64,000 nucleotides of DNA from Mortierella sp. BCC40632. Taxonomy: Eukaryota > Mortierellomycota > Mortierellomycetes > Mortierellales > Mortierellaceae. This document shows, piece by piece, positions 11,761-25,304 of the stretch (position 1 is the stretch's first letter; every line of letters starts with the position of its first letter). The stretch is from contig WAEK01000023.1 of assembly GCA_011634665.1 (NCBI GenBank), positions 536,001 through 600,000 of the forward strand, given 5' to 3'. The notes beneath the pieces are model-generated. The model saw only the letters and a list, made by a program, of their open reading frames with translations. It made no database searches and had not been told where the DNA came from. The position numbers and the translations under genes are program-made.

Positions 11761-12612
11761 CTACCCTGGTCAAACGCAAATGAATGGGGGACAAGAAAAT
11801 ACATTATACAAAATGTATATATTTGAAAAAGAGAAAAAAGAGCAGGCACGGCACATCTGGAAAAATTATTGAGCGTCCACGAGTGTCGATCCAGGGGCTA
11901 CAGACAAGCCAGCAACAGCAACAGCGGGGGATAGTGCCGTGCCGTGTGGGCGGAGGAGTGTGCGCAAAGGCTGTGGCATGACATTGGACACTCGCCCATT
12001 TTTTCCCCTCTCATTACTCGCTCTTTTCTCTCGTCCTCTCTTGTTCTCTCTCTCTCTCTTCTTTCTTCATACACGCTAAGCAGCTCCACACAGTCACTTG
12101 CGCACGCGCGGACCAAACTTGCACTACCACCCACTGTGAGAGGAGTGACATGCCATGGAAATAGGAGGAAAGGGGGACAAAGAAAAGAGCTGGTTGCACT
12201 TACAGTGAATAGGGTGCAGGGAGAAAGGGAGATGGTTGAGTTGGTGAGAGGACAGACAGTGATGGGCTGTGTTTTATATGCTGTTGTATGTGTGGAGGAG
12301 GGAGGCGGAGGAAAACGTGGGCAAAGGTAGAGGAAAAGGTCGAGAGGGGTACAGTGGGGTTGGAGCGCGGAGGGTTGGCCGTCGTGAAGGTAATAAGAGA
12401 GGGAACGGAGGGGGGGGGGGACAGAAGGAAAGGGAAAAGAAAGAGGAGGTAAGAAAAAGGCGAGACAGAGCAAGGTCGTTTGCCGGGGTGGAGCGGGCAG
12501 AGCAAGAAAGAGGGGAAAGGAGGAAAGAAGCGACCGGACAGGAAGACGGGTGCGCCGGATGAGGGAGACACAGGCTTTATATGTTTTTACACCCTCTCTA
12601 TCTGAACAGACG
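11761..12612. other. No gene seen
   Basis: This stretch has pyrimidine-rich plus-strand DNA around 12000-12065 and purine-rich DNA around 12290-12480. Open frames on both strands translate to simple Ser/Leu/Phe- or Arg/Gly/Glu-rich sequence without motifs. Confidence 0.5.
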
Positions 12613-12621
12613 AATAAATGA

Positions 12622-12825
12622 ACGAGCCTGACCCTGGCACTGCAGAAGCATACTGACAAGGTGGCCCACTTCAAGGCGCCAACAGATGAGGACCAGGCCG
12701 AAAAGAGAGTTCAAAGAGCGGTGGCCGCCCGGCGAGCGTCGCTGACTTCGGATCTGTCCGCTCGACATGACTTATTGGCACGCCATCTCCATCCCTCCCC
12801 GCCCTCCTCCGCACCATACTACTGA
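12622..12825 (+). CDS. Orphan exon candidate
   Basis: An open stretch after a TGA encodes a balanced, charged, helical sequence (KHTDKVAHFKAPTDEDQ, then AEKRVQRAVAARRASL) and ends at TGA 12823-12825. It has no internal low complexity, unlike nearly everything around it. A good acceptor (pyrimidine tract plus GAACAG, about 12601-12609) lies just upstream, but every frame directly behind it meets a stop. The nearby ATG at 12618 opens another frame of only 12 codons. It could be the last exon of an unseen gene, a gene fragment or chance. I do not recognise the sequence. Confidence 0.22.
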   Translation, partial: TSLTLALQKHTDKVAHFKAPTDEDQAEKRVQRAVAARRASLTSDLSARHDLLARHLHPSPPSSAPYY

Positions 12826-14701
12826 CTCGCCCGTCCAGCATCCTGGGTCCATACCATGCTTGTGCGCAGGCTGATCCCTTAGACTCTACTCTATTACCGG
12901 CGATCCCTTCGACTCTATTAGATCAGTGTCCTGTCTCGGCCGGAAGAGTCGCATCCCACGGTAGCAGACCCACTCAATGATGGGGCAATGGGGAAGGGGG
13001 CTATGACAATGGCCAGCAGCGCAGGTCTGAGCTGAGCATTGTTGAGCAGAGAGAAGAGAGCAGGATATGGTGACCTCCGATCCTCTCATTGACATGGGCA
13101 GCCACCAGAAGCCTCTTCTGGATGCAACCACCCTACCAGCAGTGGGGGAAGGGGGACGCTGCAAGAAAAATAAAAAAATAAAAAAAGGCTCTCTTGGTCC
13201 AATCCATGAATCAGAACAAAACGGGAGCCACTCGCCACTAAGGTTTATGTGCATTGTCAACAACGAGCGTCGAGCTGAACCTGTTCCTCGTCACTCGCCC
13301 TTACCATTCAAAGTCGTCGTCGTCTTGGGCTATCCGAGGCACAGGCACCAATGTGCATCCGCCAATTACACCGACCCTTGTTCCACAGCACATTCGTCCT
13401 TTTCTCTTTGTCCCTTCTTCACTTTTTTGTTCCTGCCGCCGAAACCTGTCAGTCCTTCAGAAACGCTCAAGCACAAGATCCTCTCCCCGCTTCCCCACGC
13501 AAACACTGCCCTACCTATAACTCTATAACTTTTGTACCAGGTTCTTGGAGATTGGAAGAGACCAAGAAACGAGGAGAGCAAAGAGGGTAGCTGGGTAGCT
13601 TCCTGGCTGCAACTGGGTGTGAGTGCGGCTTTGTGGAGATCGCTGCTGTGCTTGAGCCACTTCTGTCCGCACTATGATCGGAGCCGGTTGCCTTTTGTAC
13701 AATGATGATCTGTCAGGACCCTCGGACAAAGTCGTCACCAATGAAGTCCGGACGAGTGAGAAAAAGAAAATAAAATAAGAAGGGTTGGGGGTTGGGTTTG
13801 CTGATCTGTTGGCAGCCTGGCACTGTTTCTACCCGCGGAGAGTGTCTCTCCCTCTCTTTTTTTATTTATCTTTTTTTTTATATATATATTCCAACGTGGC
13901 TGCATGCACGCCCTTCTCATCGCACCATAACCTCTCCGTGCTCAGCGCCGTAGCTCCCCTCACAGCACTGTAGCGGACTCGGTGCGCACCCTGCCGCCCC
14001 GACGACGAACGACGGTGATTTCCCCAGATTCGCGCAGGCGCTGAGGCCCCGACAACAGGCCGGTGACTGTGCCCCCACCCCCATGCTTCCCCTCCGTGAG
14101 CTTCCCCAGGCGATGTACTCTTGTACACATAGGCCAGCAGCCGTGCCCGACCTCCCCCGCGGGCCCCCTCCTGCTCGTTCGAGCTCTCTTTTTTGGTCAG
14201 GTCCGATCCCTTGCGCTTTCTTGTTCTCAACTCAGGATTGCCTAGTTTATCCAGTACCGCGTCTGTTTCAAGTGAGAAGAAAGAAGAGGAGATGAGGTAC
14301 GATCTGCGAAGAGAGGAGGAGAGAGATGAAGAGGAGTAAGAACGTCAACACCCCGCCTCCCGACATGGAATGGATATTCTATCCGCTCTGGTCGAAAAGA
14401 GGAACAATACTGGCGGGGATGGTTCTTGGATGGAGATACATGGTTCAGAGTCGATATCGTCGCTATCCCCTTTTCTCCCTCTCACTCTTTCTTACTCGGC
14501 ACCTCTGTCCGTCATGTGGGAAAAACGTGTCGAGGTTTTGACAGGGTTGATGTTGTGTGCCTTTTGACGAAGGATACACCGTTGTTGTACTGTGCATACA
14601 CACCGTACTCTATTTGTTGCCACACGCTCATGGCTCATGGAACTGCAGGAACAAAAAGAGTCTATTTCGCACAAACACACAACACACGCAACACACACAC
14701 A

Positions 14702-14743
<42 letters not shown>

Positions 14744-15512
14744 CACAACACACACGCCCCATCCGAGAACAATAGAGGTGGGGGACAATGATGAATAGGG
14801 ATCAATAACGGTGGGCGGACGGTAGGGGAGCAGCCAGCGGAGGAAAAAAATAAAAGAGACGAGTCGAGGCAGGCAAACCAGGCAGCGTATGGAGTAAAAC
14901 TCCGAGAGTCAATGAGGCGCATTGCTGCTCTGTTAGGCCTTCCTCACTCCTACTCTCTCAATTCAGTCGAAAACTCACCCTCCCATCGAACACGCCAACT
15001 CTTTTTTTTTTTTTTTTTTTCATTCTTTACGATTCATTCACACACACCAACTCTCTTTAGCTTGACCTGTTCTCATTTCATTCCCCAACCCGTTGTGTCC
15101 TTTCGTTTCCTTTTCAGTCCTTCCTGGTTGCCCTCGACGTGGTGCCTTGCATTTAGATACCAAATGGTCCAACCAAGCTCCAACCGTACCCCATTGGAGA
15201 CGTACTTTTTTTTTTTTTTTTTTTTTTATATTGTTATTCTATCCAGAGATTTGCTGAGCACGTTAACTGACCACCCACCAGGCAACCAGCATGTCCCCTG
15301 TGTCGCCTCGACTGACAAATGCTTTTTTTCATTTTTTTTTTTTTTTCTGTTTGTATCGACTCATTCTCCAAATCCAACGCGCGTGCCCCACTCAATGTTC
15401 TCACCCTTTTTGTGTTTTCTCTCACTTTTTTTGTGCTCTGCTCATTTAATACCTTGTATTTAAATCAATCAATCTTCCTCCCATACTCGCTTTCTCTCTC
15501 TCACTCACTCCC

Positions 15513-15514
<2 letters not shown>

Positions 15515-15571
<57 letters not shown>
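15515..15571. repeat. CT microsatellite
   Basis: About 57 bp of nearly perfect CT units, one of the longest pyrimidine runs in the window. Confidence 0.95.
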
Positions 15572-15574
<3 letters not shown>

Positions 15575-15764
15575 GTTCTCCACACATGGCCGCATCTACA
15601 GAGTCAATGAGCATATCGAGCCAAATGTATTCCTGGCGAGATAACAGGGAGCCAAACACCTTCCTGGATTTGCACCCTCTTACCTCCTCTCTCCTATTAC
15701 CTTTCGACCATAAATCTTGTCCTGGCCCACACCATGGACAGACGGAGACACCAACGTGAAAGCT

Positions 15765-15798
<34 letters not shown>

Positions 15799-18700
15799 AC
15801 ACTCTGTTCGTCTAAACACCTTAAGCATGTCTGTGCCTCGACGAAGCAAGAATGCTCTGATGACTCAATTGTTTCCTTTGAGCTTGTCATCGGCTCGAAG
15901 GGTATAGAGAGAAACCCAAAGGATAACGTCGTTCCCTGAGCAACTGTTTGGCCTTCGCTTAGGACGTTCACTGTCGATGGCATATGAAAGGCGGGCAAGC
16001 CATGTGTGTATATGCAGATGTGTGGGTTGGTTTGCGTGGGAGAGGTAAGGTAAAGATGGAAGGGTGAAGCAGGTTAAGATAAGTGGAGGCACATTTCGAT
16101 GTTTGTATGGCAGGGACGGGTGCATGTCTCTTTGAGACTATTGTTTACGAACAGGCGGGGAATGAGGAACGGATTGGCAGACCACGAAGATGAACATGGA
16201 AGGAGCAGAAGTACTTGTACCAAAGGAAGGATTCAAATGAGGGGACGCGAGGGAGAGAGCGAGTCAAGTCGAGAGAGGACCAAGCCAAGTTGAGAGAGCG
16301 TCGCTCCTACTTCGCCACAGCGACGCTCTCGCTCATCTGTCCCCTTTCTTTCCTCACTTTCTCCCTCCCTCCCTCTCTCTCTCCTCTTTCTTTCTTTCTT
16401 TCTTTTGTTTTCTCTTCACTTACCAACTCCATGTGCGCTATTCAATTAGACTCAGTCACATTCATTCGCATTCAGTCGCGTACCGAGGGCTCAGTGCTGG
16501 GTTGTGCAACCTTGTCCAATTGCAACCGCCCTCAAGCGCAACTTCTCTTGCTCACTTAGTCACTTAGTCACTCTCATTCACTCTCATTCACTCTCTCTTC
16601 TCTTTGACACATACACAGTCGAACGAGCGATCAACCCAAAGAAACGAGGGGTCGGCATACAGCGGCCCGCTCTGCTTCCGCTCTCCCTTGCCCTTCCCCT
16701 TCAGCATGCTTCTCTATGCTGCTTTTGGCTGTTCCCGAGGACAAACAGCCGTCTCGGTCCAGGAAAAGACGCTCACCCTATCCCTGTCCACTCAAGTTCA
16801 GTTTCCCCTACAAACTCACTATCCACCGTTCATTACTCTTGTTCCATATCCCCCACTCCCTATCTCTGTATCTCCTCCTCTCTACCCTGACATCCCTCCC
16901 CCTGCACGTGCCGATATTCTGATTGACAATCCAGGGCACCCAAGTTAGCATCTAATAAGAGCCCAAGCCACATACACCCTGAGGTTGCGCTCTTGTCCCC
17001 GCTCTACCTTCTCATTTAGTGGGTAAGGCAGAATTGCCAAGACGGCCCCAAAAGAGAGATGAACAGGGAAGAAAGAATAAAAAAGCGGGGGCAGAAGGGA
17101 GTGAGGCGGAGACATCCGCAGCAAGCACGCGTGATTGGTCAGGGCGGCTCAAGGTTCGAGCCACGGTGAGAAAATCCGAGGGCCAGTCGCAGGCACTGGA
17201 TCGGTCGCCCATCTCTCTTCCATAGCCGTGTGGACAATCGTTGGCGCCGCCAATGCTCTTGTGGATAAGGCACCTAAATGGGGGCACAGAACAAAGGACA
17301 AGAGGAGCACATCCGAGCCATGGCCAATCGTTGCCCGTTCCCCCAGACGACACCCCACTGCGTCAGAGATAGAGATAGAAAATAGATAGAGGGAAGAGAG
17401 AGACAGCGATCGAGAGGGTATGCGTGGGGCTGCAGGAAGAGGAAAAATGACTACATTGCCGCTGAGCACCGAACGGGCGACCTCCGTTCGGCACAGACAG
17501 TGCATGTCATGAGGCCTTTTCACATCTTCTCGTCCTTCCGCCCCTCCTTCACTCTCTGCGGGCATTTGTTTTATCCAGAGACGCGACACCGGGTCAGGTC
17601 GACGCCCAGTGTCTCCCGGCTCCCCTCTTCGTTCCTCCTCCCCGGTCCTCCCGCTTTGCGCATCTCTGACCTTGCTGTCCAAAACTGCATTTGAGAGAGA
17701 GACAACTCGTTACCGCCACTTAGTCGGATCGACATTTCCTCCGCCTCTTGCTAACCTTTGGGGTCTTTCTCTACCCTTGTCTCTACATTCGCGCTCTCTC
17801 TCTCTTTCTCTTCCCCCGCAACATGAAATAGATTCAGAGACCAACTTTAAGGTTGACGGATGTTCCTTGTCATTTCTTTGGTGCGGGGCCTGACCATGCT
17901 CACCTCTCTTACTCCTCTTCCCCCGCAGTCGCGCGCCAATCCCGCTCGACCACGACCAGGATAAACAGGCTGTAGCAAGCGTTAGATCCCATGCCTCTTG
18001 TCTGAGAAAAGGTGCAAAGGAAGAATGTGCTATGAAGAACGAATGAGTATGAACAAGAGGAGCAATGAGATTGAGAAAATCGAGTTATTGAGAGGGAGAA
18101 CTTAGAACGAGAGAATCAGCCAGCCCAACAGCCATCCAAGTCGGAGAGCGAGTGAGCGAGTCAAAGGGCGAGCTGAGTGGACGGGTAAAAGTGTAGAGTG
18201 GGTGGTCTCACATAGCGCCGATCTGCAGTCGCTCACTCGCCTATTCAGTAGGTAGACCCGGGAGAGGAGCGGAAGGCGACGATCCTGGTGTGGGAATCGT
18301 TGCCAAATCCGTAGTGAGGCTCGGTACCGGAGCCTGCAAGGCCTATGCATGTTAATTGTCGGCAGAGAAGAAAGATGCTCTCATACCCTTGTCCTCAGCT
18401 GGATGACACGCCAGTAGGCTGACGCATGCTCTACAGAAACTGCATTAAGCTATCCTCCCCTCCTTCCCCCACCACAACCACCACCGCCATACCATATAGT
18501 GGACTGCGCATTGTCAACCAGCCCGTGGGCGGAGAGAATGCCCTGGCTGGTCCCTGTCCCTGACTACCTATTCAATTTGCCCGTGGGTCCACTTCCAAGT
18601 ACTCACTAGCTGCTCCTCGCGCGCGGGGATACATTCTCAACGATACATCCCTCTCAATGCAGCATTGACAGGTCTAACACACGAGTGGCGGCTATCACAT

Positions 18701-19874
18701 AGCCCTATCCAGAGACGACAGCTGAGCGCAAAAGTCAAGAGAAAGTAAAAATAAAGGCCGACCAAACAATGTGTGTGTGGAGAGTGCAATAGTCCTCGCA
18801 TCTCCTTTACCCTCTCAAAGTAATGCTGGCGGGGCTATGGCCCTGCTGTTAATGGTTCGATCCTTTGAGCCTCGCTGTGTCCGCGCCCCTCGCGCTCCTC
18901 GACGAGATCCGCGCGGGCGGACGGGTGCGTCTTCTGTGGTTGCTTGCATCATACGGCAGGGGAACGGCAGGCAAAAAAAATCTTGTCCTACGTAGTCATG
19001 GCAAAGTAGCGAACAGATGCAAAAATGAACTGAAGGCTGTGAGGAGGAGGAGGAGAGGATGAGAGGATGAGAGGGGGACGAAGCGCTTTTGCGTCCATGG
19101 GCCTTGCTCCCGGACAGGACCTGCACAAACGCATCTACACACACTCTCACACAAAGCACACACGCACGCACGCACGCACGCTGCTCTCAAACGCCTCTGA
19201 CATCGCCTTGTCCGTCCTCGTATTCAGATTTGTACCCAATGCCTCATAAAATCCTAAATGACCTTAGTCTATCTCCGGTTTGCGGGTTCTCCTATTCCTC
19301 TAGAGTAAAAAAAAAAAAAAGAAAGAAGAAACGATTGAATTGACTGGTCAAGGGCCTTTAATAGCTGGGCCAGGGCCAGCTTTACACGATGACTCTTTTA
19401 AAAAACATCCCGAATGTTTCCGTCCCACGCGTGTGCTCTCTTTCTCTCACCCTCTTCTCTTTCCCTCTCCTTTCACCCCTTGGTTGCTCACCGCGCTTAC
19501 CCAACCCTACGCGCCTGCAAGGTGACCAGTCGCCATGCCTGATCACAACCCCAGCAGGCAGACCATCTTTTCCTTCCTCCCCCTGTCACTCTCACTCTTT
19601 TCCAACAAGTTATTGTCTTCGTCTCTTTACCTCTTCTATCCTTGTGTTGCTACGAGAGGTTGCGACCAGACTCATTCCCCTTTGCAAAGCTGACTGTAAT
19701 TCTTTTCTTTTCGCTTTGATCTTGTGGTCCTGATCTTGAGTCCAAACCTGTTGTTTGGTCCCCAATGATAGTCTGCAGAGGATGCGTTGAGCCAAAGAGA
19801 GCAAGAGCGAGAAAATAGATAGGCAAGTCCACAGCTAACATATACATCCACACAAACACCCACGCACACACTTC

Positions 19875-19962
19875 ACACACACACACACACACACACACAC
19901 GCTCACTCACTTACTCACTCGCTCACTCGCTCACTCACTCACTCACTTACTCACTCACTCAC
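19875..19962. repeat. CA repeat followed by a CTCA tetranucleotide array
   Basis: Roughly 13 CA units pass directly into about 15 ACTC/GCTC/ACTT tetranucleotide units. The tetranucleotide type is unusual in this window, where dinucleotides dominate. Confidence 0.85.
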
Positions 19963-20659
19963 AAACATAAACACACATAGCATACACACATACACAAAGG
20001 ACGCACACAACATAGACGTCTTCCTTTCAGTGGACGTGGTGTATTCGACTGGGCATTTTGACAGGCCTCATGACACAAGCATGGAGAATATGGTGTGTTC
20101 CTCTCCCCCATAACCTACTCCTCAATCGCCCGTTGCATTTGCAGTTGCAGTTGCAGCTGCTGTGAGATCCTTTTTGCTGCAGGACGCGCTCAACCATTCC
20201 CCTATTCTTCCCTCTCATCACACATACAAACAAGTAGCACTCAAACAAGCGTGCGCTTATCCAACCCAGCGAGCTAAAAAAACGACCGCAGCCTCTCTCT
20301 CCAAAGAAAGTTAACCCAGCGCCGATCCTTTTATTTTACTTCACTCTTCTTTCACACACATCCTCTCTCCGTCTCTGTCTCTTTGCTCTCCGGAAGAAGA
20401 GGAAGGAGATGGATAGGGAATGGGTAGCCAGTAGTCTCTCGTCCAGGTCACCTTCTTGAGTTCTTGAGTATTCGTCTTTACCTCTTCCTTTTGCTCCTAT
20501 CACCGCTGTTGGCTGTACGCACATGGTCGTTGCTCATTGGTTGTAGGATACAAACTGGCGGCGCCTTCGAGGGGAGCCACTTGATTGCGCCAGAACCTTC
20601 GTTATTAGGATTGCTCCCGCCCTCTCCAGAGGAAGATCGTCGTCATAGCCTGATCCACT

Positions 20660-20885
20660 ATGACTACTGAGCGGATCAGCAAAAAATTATCGAGACTGAA
20701 GACAGCACCTCTAGCTTTCACGGGGAATGCGACCATTGAGAGATGCCCCTTACCCTTTCTGGATATGTACACGCTGAAGAGTGTGGAAGGAGAGGAAGCA
20801 ACATGCCCTTTCTACCAGTTAGGAGATTCCAAACCCCATAAGGTTCATTTCTTGGCGAATACAGTGTGTGTGGTAGAAAGTGAAG

Positions 20886-20931
<46 letters not shown>

Positions 20932-21025
20932 GCATCAATCGGGCAGGCGGGCGGACGGCATATCAATGATCCATGGAGGAACAGCCATAGGATATACAAA
21001 ACACGGAGCGGGCTGCTTATTATAA
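20660..21025 (+). CDS. Short open frame, possibly coding
   Basis: A 121-codon frame starts with ATG (MTTERISKKLSRLK). Its first 75 residues have balanced composition, including two cysteines (ERCPLPF and TCPFYQL). It then runs into a GA microsatellite translated as an Arg-Glu repeat, and ends at TAA. The first part could be an exon with a donor at HK/GTTCAT (about 20840), leaving the rest intronic. No family is recognised and no partner exon was found. Confidence 0.2.
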
Positions 21026-23373
21026 CTCGCATCTGCTCAAGGCACACACACATACACGCACCCCACCACATCTATGTCTCCCCCGGGAAACTACCGATGG
21101 ACAAGGAGCAAATAGTACCGAGTAATGTATGACCAGTACTCTACTGGACTACAAATCAAGCAGGCGAGTTATTGCTAAGCTGGGGAAGAAATGGAAGAAA
21201 AACAAAGAGTAACGCTCACACTTTGTTGGTCGCATCGCTAGCGTGCGCTGCAGTGATCATTATAGTGTAGCACACCCAAGGAGATAAATAAAAAAAGAAG
21301 GCAAGAGAACTTCCAGGGTCATGGTCGACAAGCCTGTGTAATAATACATCCACTTTGACCACTTGCCGACGTTCTGGATGGGCCGGGGCCGGGGAGATGG
21401 AAGCGCAGGCATGCAGTTGAGCAGTCTCCAGAACTCCTTCCCCGATTGAGACATGGACACTTTCCTTCGTCGGACAGAAAAAAAAAAAAAAAAAAAAAGA
21501 AAAGAAAAAGAAAAAAATTGCGTAGTGGAGCAATTGAATTGTCCCAGTTCACTGCTGACTTGAAAGAGAGAAAGACAAGAGAGAGAGAGGGAGAGAGAGA
21601 GAGGGAGGGAGAGAGAAAGAGCTCTCTTGTACTCCATCTTGACGACGACCAAAAAGGTCGATGAAAAAAAAAAAGTCGATGGAGAAGAAGCGAGAGAAGG
21701 TCAATGTCCATAGCATAACCTTCGCCACAAGAGCGCATTTCTTTCTTTTCTTCTATCCTCTCGGTTATTATTGTTGGACGGACTGGACAAAACACCGGTC
21801 CTCGGCTCATCCGCTCGCGTTTGTCACACAGGGTGAAGGTTGCCTCGACCTTTTCCTTCTTCCTTTCCTTTTGCGTCTTACCCAATCTCTCTCTTCTTGC
21901 TTTTCTCCTCTTTCTCTCCCACTCTAGCCCTGCTACTCACCATTTGCCTTTAGATGCATGCACGCTCAACCTTCAGTCCTTGGTCTCTCTCTTTCTCTGC
22001 TCACTCGTACACACAGGTAGGCGCTCTTCTATTTCATTCACGCTCACTCTCTCTCTGTTCCAGAGCTGCATCCTCTCGCCCCCATTACTCCCAACTAACC
22101 AAGCGTTGAAGGAACCGCCCTCCCCTCCCCTACTCTCACTCCTCTTTGCTGCATAATTCTTTGTTAATCTTCCAGCAGTAGGGGTTCCTGAACTTCAATC
22201 TTTATCTGTTACACTACTCTTCTTTTTGTCCAACTCTCTCTCTCCCTCTCTCTCTCTCTCTCTTTTTTTTTTTCTTTCTTGCGCCCACTTTTTGGTCCAT
22301 TGCTCTTGATCCTCGGACACGCGCACACACACAGGTACGCACGCGTGTAATTTTCACTTTTTCTTTTGGCGCTCTCTGTCCCACTGTCGCCCTTTTGGTC
22401 CTCTTGAAAAAAAAAATCGTTCAGCGACAACTCTTACCCCAAAAGACCGCTCGCTGCATGGCCTCTGTTTCTGATTGATGAGTGCGTTTGAGTGTAAAAA
22501 AAGGGCCAAAAGGGACTTGTCTTGCTTCTCCAGATCTTCTCAAGGGACCTTGGCTCTCTGGGGGAGGGGGAGCGAGGCGGAGGAAGAGGAGCGGTGGGGC
22601 AGCGCACAGTGCCCGATCAGACAATTACCGCTGGGCCACACTTGCGTTTCCGCGCTCTGCCCAACTGCCCCGTTCACCACTTTTCATTACCGCCCCTCGC
22701 TCACTCGTCCGCTCGCTCATTCATCTCTCCCTCTCTCTTTCTCCCTTTCTCGCTCTCACTCTCTTTCTCGTTCCCTTTCAAACACACACACACACACATC
22801 TCTCGTATCTCTTCATTAATAAAACTCTATCATTGAACGCGGTTGTGAACAAAGGGGGGACCCTCTTTTATGGGTACCGCTGGAGACAAATATATTAACA
22901 AAGGTTAAGTTATGTGTTGTGGTCTGGTGGTTTGAATGAGAGAGAAGAGGCGTAAGAGGAAGAGAGAAATCAAGAGTGAGCTACTTTTTTTTTTTTTTTT
23001 TTTTTTTTTATTTTTTTTTTTCTTCCTTTTTCATTCATTCGTTTTCATAGTCCTTGATTGACTAGAGGTGCCTCCAAAAAAAAAGCCTTGGCTTTTTTTT
23101 CCTTTCTCTCCTATCAGGTTTTAACAGTGAATCTTTGTCTAGCAGTTCTTCCTCTGGAAAAGGCTCAAGTTGAGTGGAGACGCCTCCTCTTTTCTCTTTC
23201 TGACCAAAAAAAAAAAAAAAAAAAGAGCGAATCTTATTGACTCAATCGGGGAACATGGGAGGCGAAGAGTGGAGAGGAAAGTTAGTCAGCTTTGAGTGGA
23301 GGGGAAAAAAAGAAAAAGAAAAGAAACCATCCGACACTGACGACAAATGTATTTCGACATTAGAAAAACAACT

Positions 23374-23408
<35 letters not shown>

Positions 23409-23851
23409 AATAAAAATTGAAAACAAAACCTTGATCCCATCTTTACATTGTCCCTAGAGTTCATAGTCGGATGGATTGGAGCGCGGACAAAAATCTCAGC
23501 GCAAGGGAGAGAGGCGTGCACAAGGTGATGTCTTCCTCCTTTGGTTACACTTCATCGATAACGACTTCTTGGCGACGAACGTGGGAAGGGCGACGACGGG
23601 GAGAGGGAGGAGGGAGAAGCGCGTGCGAGTCGAACTTCCCTTCCTCTCTCCTTTCCTCATCCCTTTCCGTCTTCCCCATCCTCCATCCTTCCCCCTCCCC
23701 CCTTCTTTTTCCACTCTTCTTATCATCAGTTCTCTTTCTCTCATAAAGTCCTTTCCTCTCCATCTCCCCAAAGGTCTATGTCCTGTTTGTGTAGTTCTTT
23801 GTTGTCATTCATTCTTAATACATTTGGCTCTCAAAAGAGTTTTACCTCTGA

Positions 23852-23889
<38 letters not shown>

Positions 23890-25304
23890 CTATCAGGGCC
23901 ACTATCCTTTTGAGGTGTCAAACTCGGGTAGAATTCTCCCGCTCAGCTCAATCTCTAGAGTTTTTTTTCGGCAGGTGATTGGTACGTGACCGAAGGTTGT
24001 CCACTCCAAGCAAGGAGAGTTTGGACAGATATGAGAGGAGGAGATAGAAAGGGAGAGAAGAGGGAGAGGGAGAGCGAGAGAGAGGGAGAGAGGGAGAGAG
24101 CGAGGGAAGGAGAAAGAAGAAGAGGGTTCAGTCATTATCTCTCTTCGGGTATTGCTCTCGCTCCGCCATGACCTGGCGGAAGTACTCTATTCCTCCATGC
24201 CATGGTCCCCTGTTCGACCCCGGACGCGCGACACTAGAAGGAGACGAGCGGTCTAAATTGTTATTTTCTCTGTTTACAACATGATGCTGATGGGTTAAGC
24301 CGATCAATCTCTCCCCCTCTCTAAACTGCAAGTTCCCGTTTTTGATTTTTTTTTTTCAAAGGGCCCGGTCATGCATTTCTCGGGTACACAGGCGCAAAAA
24401 AAAAAAGGCCCAACAGAGGTCTATCGTAGGTTCAGTCCGCCTCTCCCCTCTCCATGCCCATCTGCTCTCTTTTTTTTTTTTTTTTTCTATCTCTATCTCA
24501 CTTCTCTCCGTAGGAACACCCTCTCCTACTCTCCCACCCTCCAATTACCAATCTAGGCTAGTCGTCCGAAAGGGATAATTACAATGTACGCCGTTAGGCA
24601 TAGTCAAGGCCTTGCTCGCACACACAACAAACAAAAAAGAAATAGCACAGGATCCGATGATCACTGCACGTACGGTTCCACCACATGAGATCCGAACACC
24701 TTTCTCCATATCCATCTCTGCATTTTTTTTTTCTGGTGAGTTGCAGAATGCAGAATCCACACTGCTTGATTCATCCGAACACGAGACCAACACAGAGGAT
24801 TTAAAAAAACTAGTGGCATTGTATTATTAGCTGTAAAAATTGGTAGGTATTTGTCCATGTTCACTGATGTTCAGCCGATCCTGCTACACTTCTTTCCAGC
24901 AGGACAGGTACCACCTTGACAGTGAGTGGAGGGAGCAGAGGGAGAAGGAAGGAGGGTTCTGGACTTTCTTTCTTCGAGCACAGGTCGCTGTTGACTGGTG
25001 ATCAGACAGCTGGTTGAAGGAGGCTCAGCCTTTTTTTTTTTTTTTTTTTTGTACGTAGGATCTCCCTTTCTCTCATATACTCCTTTTTTTTTTTTTTTTT
25101 CGCCATTCGGTTCATGTCTATTACCACCATCCACGGTAGAGTAGAGAGGATAATAACAACGACAGAAACGAAGGGACAAAACAAATGAGAGTGGGAAAGG
25201 GATGTTGTGTCTCTCTTTCTTTTCTTTTCTTTTTTTTTTTTCTTTCTTTTTTTCTCTTTTTCTGGAGAAAGGGTGGGGGGAGGGGGAGTATCGATTCTCT
25301 TCCT
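21026..25304. other. Gene-poor interval with long homopolymers
   Basis: No gene recognised. It carries poly(A) near 21478-21498, poly(T) near 22984-23009, poly(A) of 32 at 23375-23406 and poly(T) of 35 at 23855-23889, plus CT/GA tracts. The last 300-400 bp should include the 3' UTR of the Ral-like gene. Confidence 0.5.
23375..23406. repeat. Poly(A) tract, 32 nt
   Basis: An uninterrupted run of As in non-coding DNA. A 35-nt poly(T) run lies about 450 bp further on (23855-23889), so the two could pair as an inverted repeat. Confidence 0.95.

Larger units (their letters stand above)
12826..20659. other. Gene-poor interval, 12.8-20.7 kb
   Basis: I find no protein motif, tRNA or rRNA here. It contains CA repeats (14697-14742, 19875-19900), a long CT run (15515-15571), poly(T) (15777-15796) and a CTCA-type tetranucleotide array (19901-19962). 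Short balanced open stretches (for example 13067-13160 and 16740-16948) have no partners that splice convincingly. Purine-rich and pyrimidine-rich blocks alternate along the strand. Confidence 0.5.

Noticed and set aside
18840..18870. GGTTCGATCC resembling a tRNA T-loop
   Set aside because: The flanking bases do not pair as a T-stem and no upstream cloverleaf is present.
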